Part shown: positions 14,693-22,793 of the stretch, in pieces
Layout: the number at the start of each line of letters is the position of its first letter
Position numbering within the stretch: the stretch's first letter is position 1
NCBI GenBank assembly: GCA_964479445.1
Contig: CAYZMH010000045.1
Coordinates: 1 to 27,411, forward strand
DNA: 27,411 nucleotides
Source of the DNA: CAYZMH01 sp964479445
Lineage (GTDB): Bacteria > Bacteroidota > Bacteroidia > Bacteroidales > GCA-2748055
Direction of reading: 5' to 3'
The notes under the pieces: generated by a model
The model's input: the letters and a program-made list of their open reading frames with translations, nothing else
Databases searched by the model: none
Told to the model about the DNA's origin: nothing
Translations under genes and position numbers: made by a program

Positions 14693-17600
14693 TCATAGCG
14701 TGAAGGTCAGACTGAACCCCACATTGTAATTGGCATTGGGAAAGCTGTTTGAGATGTAGGGAGTTGTGATCCGCTGGTCGTAGAAGGCCCTCACCGTAAA
14801 CTTGTCACTCAGCATATAGTCGGCCGAGGCCTTGAGGCTTAAGATACGCTGACCCGCAGTGATCTCGCTCCCGGAAATATCCTCCAGTTTCCGGATGACC
14901 GTCCGGTTGTTCCGCAGAGAGAAATCAAGCCGCACGTTCAGGTCGCTGTTGAATTGCTTCTGGTTAATCTCCAGCGGGACTTCGTTGAACCGGTAGCCTG
15001 CTCCGAATACGATCTCGTTACTGTTTACTTCATTGACCTGGCTGTTGGCCATGTTCAATCCCACGGTGCGTGACCGCTTGAACTCGAAACGGGTGGTCAG
15101 ACTGTTCTTCCAGTCCATGTTGATGTCAAAGAGCGGACTGAACTGCTCATTGATGGTTACCGTGTTCACGTTCTGCTCCACCATGAAATTTCCCTGGGCA
15201 TCCACTGTCAGCGGAACCCCGCTGATCGAGTCTACAACAAAGAAGGGATTGGAGACGAAAGATCCCACGCTGTAGGTGGACCGGTAGGCATGATTCATGG
15301 TAATGGAATTCACGTACTCCTGCAATACCTCGATCTTGCCCAGTCCGTCAAACGAGATCCGCCAGTTGGGCATCAAACGCAGGAGTGACTGAACCGCCTG
15401 CAGTGGAACCGATTCAGCTTTCTGGTACCCGTAGGATGCCAGGAAAGCAGGGATCAGGACCCGCTGGGAGGTCGGACCATACCCTTCATAATAGCCTGCC
15501 GAATCTGCCAGTTGTATCCCGGTCTTATCCCGGTACATATTCGCCAACCGTTTCGAGACCTTCTTCCGGTTCTCGAATTTCAGGGCATTGAACGCATCGG
15601 AAGAGTCCACCGCTGATCCCAGCTCCTCGAATGCTGTTCCCCAGGAGAAATACGACATGGTGAAATTGCCCCGTACCGTCCTGCCCCGTGCTGTATCCGA
15701 GGGAAGGTTGCCGAGTTCATTGGCGGTAAAGAATTCGCTCCTGTTCTCCGAGAAGGTCCGGTTGGCAGTTAAGTCAATCCGTAACCCCCTGAATGGCTCC
15801 ACGTTAGCACGAAGGTTAAACCGCTCGGTCACGTTCATATTGTACGCCTCATTGAGCGCCTGGTCGGTGGTCAGCAACCCGTCATAGAAAGCCTGTTCGG
15901 CAAATCCCTCATCCTGCCAGCCGGCGATAAACTCCCATCCGGGTGTAAGCTGGTTGTTATACCGACTCATCCCCAGGTACCGGGTCTCCGGCATGTATCC
16001 CGGGAGGAACGATCCCCCGCTCCTCGAATAGGTTACATTCAGGGTACGTACACTCATGAGCATCCGCATGGAAGTCTCCAGGATGAAAGTCAGCGGGTGT
16101 TCCCCTTTAATAACGGTCCCTGTTACCAGCACCCGGCCGTTCATGACGGTCTTATCTGGAATAACCCTGATCCGCCGGTCATTCAATACCTCCAGGGTGT
16201 GTTCCACCTCCTGGCCATCCTGGTCATACACCGTTACCTCTATATCTTCGGTCTTCAGATTGTGCAGCACATACCGCCCAACATTCTCCCGCATATAGAG
16301 ATTATCCTTTTCAAAGGTCTTCTCCTTCGTTCGCGTCTCGGTCTGCTGTTCCCGGCTCCTTGCGCTCCGGTATTTATCGTTGATGCTCTTCAGGTAATCC
16401 ACCTTGTTATAGAGATTCACCATATTCATCTGTCCGTTCATCTGGAGCGTGTTGGAATTCTCAATGGAATTTCCCAGTTCAATGGGCCCCAGCACCGGGT
16501 CGTCGGGGATGATCGGACCGGCATTCCAGTTGTAGCTCGCATTGTACTGGGCCCTGAGTGACATCCAGTCGAGCAGCGGGATTTTATTAATAGGTATGGT
16601 ATACCCCAGGTTGAACTGGTGGAAATAGCTGGTGGTACGCCCGAAATCCCTGATATTCTGCCACAGGGAGTCTTTGTACGCCTCGTAATGATCCGAACCG
16701 GCATGCCACCTTCCCTGTGGTTCATCGATCCGGGCCGTATTGGTGGCCGAGAAATCAAACTTCAGGTTGCGGGTCAGGTCAAACGTAAGATCATAATGCC
16801 GGTTCCAGAAGAAATCCTTTTTAAAAGTGGGGGTAACCAGGAAATCGGGATTGTTTATGTTCCGGGTCTGACGCTCCATGTATTTCCGGTTCATATCGGT
16901 CCGGAACGACAGTTGCGATGGGGTATAAAAGAAATTGAAATCTTTGATCAGGCGCAGCCACTTATGACTCAAAAATTTCGACTTCTGGAAAGGTTGAACA
17001 TTCTTGGGCCGGGTGGAAAAGTTATACCCCAGGTTGGCACTTATCTCCTTGGTGTTGTAAAACTCCAGGTTCGGACTGGTACTGCTCATTTCGTTGAGTG
17101 AAAAGCTGGCCGACCAGTTCGAGAGGCTGTAGATCGCATTCTTACTCCCCTGGGGATTCACCCGCATGTTGGTAAGGGCAAAGGACTTTCTCTCCACCAC
17201 GTCCTGTGCGTTTCGCCGGATGGAATCCCGTACCTGTTCGTTCCGGGCCTCCTCCAGGGCCTCCTTCAATTCAATATCGGGATCGAGTGGATTGTACTGG
17301 GGATTCACAATGGATTTGGAGTAGCCGGCATAAACCGGTATGACCACCCCGGCCTCCTCGTTGAAGAATTTACCCATCTCGAAATTCGAAGAGACATCAT
17401 ACTGTATGATCTGTTCCCGGGAACGCTCGTTCACCTTCTCCTCGATGGAACCGAATCCGGGTGTGCTCGTGGAGCCGGCTACCGTTACATTCCCGAAATC
17501 GGCAAGCTTGGCTGTGGCACGTCCGTTGGCCGCCCAACCCCCTTTCTCATTGAAATTGGTGAGGCGCAGTTCATTCAGCCAGATCTCACCGCTTTTCGGC

Positions 17601-20600
17601 AACCCGTCATCCAGGCGCTGATCACTCTTTCCGGCCTTTGGATTGCGCACACCGATCATGATCGTGCGTACACTGCTCAGGTTGGGGTTCCCCGAAATGG
17701 ATAATTTATTCCCCCGCTCATCATACCGGGAGTAGACCGAAGTGACCGAAATATTGCTGTTCGGATCTCCCAGCTCCCGGTTCCGGTCCAGTTTCACCTG
17801 TGTGAGTTTCTCCAGGTTGATGATGAACTGGTTCTCCTCGGGCCATACGATCTTTCGGTCATCCTGGTTATCGTTTTCATACTGCCCGTGGGGGGTCAGC
17901 TTCAGGGGCACTTCGTACTCGTAGAAGTTGCCCTGATAATCGGATCCCAGCCGGATGAAAGCGGTCAGTTCACCATCCCGGAGGTCGCCCTCCACGAGCG
18001 CTTCTGCATGCACCTCCATCTTGATCTTCCGGTACTGCCGGATATCCAGGTCCGTATTCTTATAGACAGCACGGGCATCCCCGTCTCCCAACTCATTTAC
18101 CTTCAACAGGATGGATTGCTCGTTGAGCTGACGCAACTGCGGCTGCGTGGGATCAATCTGCCGGTTAAATCCGGGAGGCAGGGTGTAGTTCACCGGTTGC
18201 TTGCCGGCATTCTCTTCAATGTTCACCGCGCCCACCGAGAGATTCCCTTCAGCAGGCTCAATGCCGGTCCAGTCTTCACCCCCCTCGGTAAAGGAGAGAT
18301 CATACCGCCGCCACTCACCCCGCACAAGGTCAAGCCGGGCAAATCGCAACAGCATGGTGTCCTGACAACCGGTCAGGAACATCCGCATGAACCTTATCGT
18401 CTTGAAGTCGGTAATATCACCCACCGTGGTCTCGTAATCGTAAATGGGAATACGGAACTGGTACCAGGTCACCTCGTCCTTGCGTCCGTTCTCATACTCC
18501 ACCTTGTCCACCACCTTGTCTACGATGTTGTTGCGGCCCACTTCCAGTTCACTCGGACTCAGATCCACGCGGTAGACAAAAAAGCTTTCTCCTTCGCTCA
18601 GGGTGTTGTCGCGGTTGATATCCTCCAAATCGGGCAGGGTAGTTCCGGAGGTGGGATAGGATTCCCCGTAATCCTGGTCGCTGGGGGAGTTTCCGTCGGG
18701 ATTATTAAACTGCTTGTACCGGGAGAGGATATCCAGTTGCTGACCGTCATAATCACTTCCACGGTAGTAGTGAAAGTCATCGGCTGCAGGATCCTCCATG
18801 ATCGCATTGTACGCTTCATCGGTTAGCAGTCCGTTGTCGTACATCTGCTGGATCCTGTTCAGGAAATCGTCGTCCTCAAGCGACAGGAACGAGGCCTCAT
18901 CCTCATTGGAGAGTCCGTCCAACCCCACATCCTGGTATTTCCGGGTAGCCGGATCAGAATCAAACGCGTTCACCAGCGATTGAACCACCGGTACCCGCCC
19001 CCAGGTGGTGGTATCCACCTTCTCCACCTCTTCGGTGGCAGGAAGGCCGTTCTCAAACATCTTACGCGAATCCTTGAGAATATCCTCCGATACACTCCCC
19101 AGGTTGAAATAGAGCTGTGCTCCCTGCTGCCCCTCCATATCCGCGTAAGGATCCATGAGCCAGAACTCGATAAACTCCACGTTGGCCGCCTCGAAATCGC
19201 TCGAGTAGATCTCCCGCATCATACCTCCCCAGCGCTGCTCCGGGTTTCTCAGGAACCCGTCTTCATCCAGGTTATCCGCATCGTAGTTGTAAGGCCCCCG
19301 CTCCCTGGGATAGTATCCTACATTGAGCACAGATATGTTGGTGGGGATTCCGTTTTCGGTCTCCTTGTTGGGGAAGATATCCTGTTCATATACTTCGTAG
19401 ACATACGGACTCGATTGCAGATCGGGATTCTCCTTGATATGCTGGGGAGTAGTCGATTTATTGCGCAGGAACAGCGGGTCGATCTGGTACCAGGCAAACT
19501 TGGCCCGGTTATACCCATACTCCCGGTTGTTGTTCAGGTCGGCTTCCGGGAAAATGCCGGAGGGGGTGCTGGCCAGGTGCCATGCCGAGTAGTGCTTCAG
19601 ATCTATGGAGGTCTCACTACCTTCAAAATCATCAATGTAGGCATTCCCCTCCTTATCAATGGCCCGGGAATGACCCGGGATGAGATGGGCAAACTCGCCC
19701 ACCACGGTAAGCTGGGAAGGGGTTTTGGTCTCCAGGAACGGCAGTTTATCCACCAGGGTGGTCAGCAGCTGAGACTCGGTGGTATAGGAACCGTTGAGGC
19801 CCCAGATCGTATTGGAGATGGGCTCATCCCCGATATTAACCTTCTGGGTCAAAGGCCGCTCGGTAAGGTGGAGCACCGTCGCCCCCAGGTTGAAATCGTC
19901 CGACACCTCGTAGTCGAAGTGCGACCCGACCATGGTCTTGGTCTGGAAATTAAACAGTGACTGGTTCTCCAGGGAGACCTTCACCGGGGTGCCCGACTCC
20001 ATGATCCCCTGGTTAATAATGGTTACCCGCCCCAGGGTGTAATCCACAGTATAATCCTGGCCTTCAACCAGTTGCCTTCCCCCGGCAGTGACTTTAACCG
20101 ATCCCTTGGGTACATTCATGGCATTGAGCATGATCTCCGAACTGGAAGAGGAGGAGTAGGTCCCGCCGATCAGGAACTTGTTCTTTTCTGCAATCTGCTG
20201 CGCCTTCGTCTTGGTGGAATCATACAGCTCATGAAAGACATACCTGTCCACCGCCTGGCCGGCATCATCAGCAGGCAGTGAGTCGCGAAGCAGCTCCTCC
20301 AGGTCAGATCCGAATGGCTCCAGCAGCGGGAAAATCACCCGGCCGCTGCTGGGGATAATAGTCACCCCGTTGATAAAGTCAAAAACCCCGTCAGGATAGG
20401 GATCCCGCTGTGAGTTCATGTTATCCAGGTTCAACAGCCTGATCAGGTTACTTTTATTCAGATCGCCCTCGGGAAGGTAATTGATGTTGTTCCCGGTCTT
20501 GTCATCCCGGTACAACACATCCAGCATAAAGTCCTCTTTTTGTACCTGGTAAGCACCAATGGCATATACGTTTTTCATCATCAGGTCCCAGGTATAGCTG

Positions 20601-22114
20601 TTGGGGGTAAAGTTGGTAGGCTTGAGCAGCTTGAGCATAAGCGACTGAGGTGCACTGATCCCGGAGGAGGTAGAGAGTTCCCCCACCTGGTACGTCCTGC
20701 CCCGGTAGGTATACTCGTAAGCTACAGCAAGCACCTCATCGGTATTGAGCGCTGAATTAAGCGAGATATACCCCAGCTGTTCATTCAGTGTATACTCCCT
20801 CGGGGAGAGCAGGCGCGCATTCTCGATCTTTTCAAAATCGGTACCCAGCACCAGTCCGGCACTCTCCAGCGTTCCGGTGGCATTCTTGATCTCCCGGATA
20901 TTGCTGTATGTGGTAGTCAGCTCCTTGTAGGCATTGTTCAGATCATTGCGTGGATAATCTCCCTGCTTCCCGCCATTGCGGCTGAAAAGCATCGAATAGG
21001 GTTCGGGTTCGGCCAGGTCGACAGCGGCCACAATGTTTCGGGACTCCTGGAAATTGGTGGTTTTGTTGGTTACCCACACCTCGATCCTGGTGATGGTAAC
21101 ATCGGAGGTGATGACGGGCAACCGTGACAGGGCCCGGTTGTAGTTATCCCGGAAATAGTCAGACAGGAAATAGTGCTTGTTGGCATCGTAATCATCTGCG
21201 GTTATCTCATATTCACTGACCTGTGCACCACCCGAAGCTTCTATGACCTGGGACTCCCCCCTTTGCTGGGAAAATACACTGGTGACCGTCAGTTTCCCGA
21301 ACTGCATCTCTGTTTTGAGTCCGAACAGACTCTGACTCCCCGTGATCAGCGACCCCGGCAACGGGAGGTTCACGTTACCGGCTTCGATTTTTTTAATAAT
21401 CTCATCTTCATCCCCGGAATACTCCAGTTTGGTCTGCTGCTCAAAATCGAAGGTGGCCTCGGTGTTATAGCTGAAGTCCAGGTTCAGCTTCTCACCAATG
21501 GATCCCGAAACATTCATGATGATCTTCTCATCAAACTGGAACGAAGGGGTCCGGCGAAGCCGTTCGGTGATGTTGGGGTTATCGATCTTGGAATAATTGA
21601 ATCCGAAGATCAGTTCGGCGCTTCCCGAGGGCACGATATTGACCACGTTGGATCCGAAGATCTTGTCGAAAGCCTCTCCTCCCAGGTTGATCTGAGGGAT
21701 GAAAGAGGGCTGTTCATCCACGGCACCGCCCGAAGCCTTCACCTTCCAGTAATCCCTTACCGCTTTTTGCATCTCGTACTCCCGGTACTGATCCAGATCC
21801 ATCACGTTGGGCTCCCGGTAATTCCAGTTTCCTACCCGCTCCTGGAATATGTATTTCCCGGTTTCAGGATCATAGATAATCTCCGATTGGATATTGGAAG
21901 GAAGATCTAAATAGAGAGGGGAACTGTTTTCGGAGCCGGAGAGCGGGTAATTTTCCTCCTTGATGGGATAGGGCAGGGTGGTGTCCTGGGGCATCCCCAT
22001 GGAGAGCAGCGCAGTGGGCCGTGCATGCAGATCATCGTTCATACCCGGCGGAATCCGGAGAACAACCTGTAAAAAAGCGAGAACCAGGAGTATATGGTGA
22101 TACTTACGCTTCAA
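14693..22114 (-). CDS. sprA: SprA, translocon of the type IX secretion system
   Basis: This 2473-residue outer-membrane protein is the size of Flavobacterium SprA and Porphyromonas Sov (about 2400-2500 residues), the giant beta-barrel pore through which type IX secretion cargo and gliding adhesins leave the cell. Seen here: an N-terminal hydrophobic segment (about 7-22), very long beta-rich sequence with repeated barrel-strand patterns, the segment IDKEGNAYIDDFEGSE typical of SprA, and a C-terminal strand NVGFSLTFTL. The start is TTG at 22114: the frame is closed upstream by the ruvA stop codon and no ATG precedes the signal segment. It lies 21 bases after ruvA and before gcvH, the usual SprA neighbourhood. 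Partner T9SS genes (porV, porK-N, porU) are not in the window, and I saw no obvious T9SS cargo here. Confidence 0.96.
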   Translation of the reverse strand: MKRKYHHILLVLAFLQVVLRIPPGMNDDLHARPTALLSMGMPQDTTLPYPIKEENYPLSGSENSSPLYLDLPSNIQSEIIYDPETGKYIFQERVGNWNYREPNVMDLDQYREYEMQKAVRDYWKVKASGGAVDEQPSFIPQINLGGEAFDKIFGSNVVNIVPSGSAELIFGFNYSKIDNPNITERLRRTPSFQFDEKIIMNVSGSIGEKLNLDFSYNTEATFDFEQQTKLEYSGDEDEIIKKIEAGNVNLPLPGSLITGSQSLFGLKTEMQFGKLTVTSVFSQQRGESQVIEASGGAQVSEYEITADDYDANKHYFLSDYFRDNYNRALSRLPVITSDVTITRIEVWVTNKTTNFQESRNIVAAVDLAEPEPYSMLFSRNGGKQGDYPRNDLNNAYKELTTTYSNIREIKNATGTLESAGLVLGTDFEKIENARLLSPREYTLNEQLGYISLNSALNTDEVLAVAYEYTYRGRTYQVGELSTSSGISAPQSLMLKLLKPTNFTPNSYTWDLMMKNVYAIGAYQVQKEDFMLDVLYRDDKTGNNINYLPEGDLNKSNLIRLLNLDNMNSQRDPYPDGVFDFINGVTIIPSSGRVIFPLLEPFGSDLEELLRDSLPADDAGQAVDRYVFHELYDSTKTKAQQIAEKNKFLIGGTYSSSSSSEIMLNAMNVPKGSVKVTAGGRQLVEGQDYTVDYTLGRVTIINQGIMESGTPVKVSLENQSLFNFQTKTMVGSHFDYEVSDDFNLGATVLHLTERPLTQKVNIGDEPISNTIWGLNGSYTTESQLLTTLVDKLPFLETKTPSQLTVVGEFAHLIPGHSRAIDKEGNAYIDDFEGSETSIDLKHYSAWHLASTPSGIFPEADLNNNREYGYNRAKFAWYQIDPLFLRNKSTTPQHIKENPDLQSSPYVYEVYEQDIFPNKETENGIPTNISVLNVGYYPRERGPYNYDADNLDEDGFLRNPEQRWGGMMREIYSSDFEAANVEFIEFWLMDPYADMEGQQGAQLYFNLGSVSEDILKDSRKMFENGLPATEEVEKVDTTTWGRVPVVQSLVNAFDSDPATRKYQDVGLDGLSNEDEASFLSLEDDDFLNRIQQMYDNGLLTDEAYNAIMEDPAADDFHYYRGSDYDGQQLDILSRYKQFNNPDGNSPSDQDYGESYPTSGTTLPDLEDINRDNTLSEGESFFVYRVDLSPSELEVGRNNIVDKVVDKVEYENGRKDEVTWYQFRIPIYDYETTVGDITDFKTIRFMRMFLTGCQDTMLLRFARLDLVRGEWRRYDLSFTEGGEDWTGIEPAEGNLSVGAVNIEENAGKQPVNYTLPPGFNRQIDPTQPQLRQLNEQSILLKVNELGDGDARAVYKNTDLDIRQYRKIKMEVHAEALVEGDLRDGELTAFIRLGSDYQGNFYEYEVPLKLTPHGQYENDNQDDRKIVWPEENQFIINLEKLTQVKLDRNRELGDPNSNISVTSVYSRYDERGNKLSISGNPNLSSVRTIMIGVRNPKAGKSDQRLDDGLPKSGEIWLNELRLTNFNEKGGWAANGRATAKLADFGNVTVAGSTSTPGFGSIEEKVNERSREQIIQYDVSSNFEMGKFFNEEAGVVIPVYAGYSKSIVNPQYNPLDPDIELKEALEEARNEQVRDSIRRNAQDVVERKSFALTNMRVNPQGSKNAIYSLSNWSASFSLNEMSSTSPNLEFYNTKEISANLGYNFSTRPKNVQPFQKSKFLSHKWLRLIKDFNFFYTPSQLSFRTDMNRKYMERQTRNINNPDFLVTPTFKKDFFWNRHYDLTFDLTRNLKFDFSATNTARIDEPQGRWHAGSDHYEAYKDSLWQNIRDFGRTTSYFHQFNLGYTIPINKIPLLDWMSLRAQYNASYNWNAGPIIPDDPVLGPIELGNSIENSNTLQMNGQMNMVNLYNKVDYLKSINDKYRSARSREQQTETRTKEKTFEKDNLYMRENVGRYVLHNLKTEDIEVTVYDQDGQEVEHTLEVLNDRRIRVIPDKTVMNGRVLVTGTVIKGEHPLTFILETSMRMLMSVRTLNVTYSRSGGSFLPGYMPETRYLGMSRYNNQLTPGWEFIAGWQDEGFAEQAFYDGLLTTDQALNEAYNMNVTERFNLRANVEPFRGLRIDLTANRTFSENRSEFFTANELGNLPSDTARGRTVRGNFTMSYFSWGTAFEELGSAVDSSDAFNALKFENRKKVSKRLANMYRDKTGIQLADSAGYYEGYGPTSQRVLIPAFLASYGYQKAESVPLQAVQSLLRLMPNWRISFDGLGKIEVLQEYVNSITMNHAYRSTYSVGSFVSNPFFVVDSISGVPLTVDAQGNFMVEQNVNTVTINEQFSPLFDINMDWKNSLTTRFEFKRSRTVGLNMANSQVNEVNSNEIVFGAGYRFNEVPLEINQKQFNSDLNVRLDFSLRNNRTVIRKLEDISGSEITAGQRILSLKASADYMLSDKFTVRAFYDQRITTPYISNSFPNANYNVGFSLTFTL

Positions 22115-22135
22115 TAGTTGTGAATGGTTCAGATT

Positions 22136-22717
22136 CTACATCAATTTCAATGCTGCCTTGACAACCTCTTCTACAGTCATCTCCGCATCGCCTGCCAATA
22201 ATTTGTCCAGGTTCTTCTCCACGTTCTTTTTGGGAAAACCCAGCGCCACTAAAGCAGATAACGCTTCTTCCCTGACAGTATTGTCCTGCTGGAGCATAAA
22301 TTCACCTGTTTCTTCAGCCTTCCCGATCTTGTCCCTCAGATCCACAATCACGCGCTGTGCCGACTTGGCCCCGATCCCTTTTATATTCTGCAGGGCTGCT
22401 ACATTGCCCGACTGGATCGCCTCCCTCACTTCCGCGGGTGACATGGAGGAGAGGATCAGCCGCGCGGTATTGGCACCAATCCCGGATACAGAGATAAGCT
22501 GACGAAAAATCTCGCGCTCACCCCGGTCGCTGAATCCGTACAACATCTCCGCATCCTCGCGAACAACGTGATGCAGAAACAGCGTAGCTTCGGAAACTTC
22601 TCCAAGCTGTGAATATGTATATACGGATATGTGCAGGTAGTAGGCAACCTGACCTGCCTTGATCACCAGGTGTGCCGGTGAACGTTCAACTATGACCCCT
22701 TCAATAAACTCGTACAT
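22136..22717 (-). CDS. ruvA: Holliday junction helicase subunit RuvA
   Basis: This 193-residue cytoplasmic protein binds four-way DNA junctions as a tetramer and loads the RuvB motor for branch migration. Three domains are visible: N-terminal OB fold (about 1-63, starting MYEFIEGVIVERSPAHLVI), helix-hairpin-helix domain (about 70-140, with SVSGIGANTA and NIKGIGAKSAQRVI) and C-terminal RuvB-binding domain (about 147-193, EEALSALVALGF). Length is normal. It sits between infB (76 bases upstream) and sprA (21 bases downstream) on the same strand. A TATCTTAG element in the upstream gap is one mismatch from a -7 box but lacks a -33 partner. ruvB and ruvC are not in the window. Confidence 0.96.
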   Translation of the reverse strand: MYEFIEGVIVERSPAHLVIKAGQVAYYLHISVYTYSQLGEVSEATLFLHHVVREDAEMLYGFSDRGEREIFRQLISVSGIGANTARLILSSMSPAEVREAIQSGNVAALQNIKGIGAKSAQRVIVDLRDKIGKAEETGEFMLQQDNTVREEALSALVALGFPKKNVEKNLDKLLAGDAEMTVEEVVKAALKLM

Positions 22718-22793
22718 AAGCGTCTCTGTAAAAACGCTAAGATACTAAAATTGGTTAAAAGAACTCATGGAAATGGAACAGGCGAACGAGACC

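Noticed and set aside
17888..19960. Two open frames of over 300 codons antisense to sprA
   Set aside because: No family resemblance, no promoter, and they lie wholly inside the certain sprA coding region.
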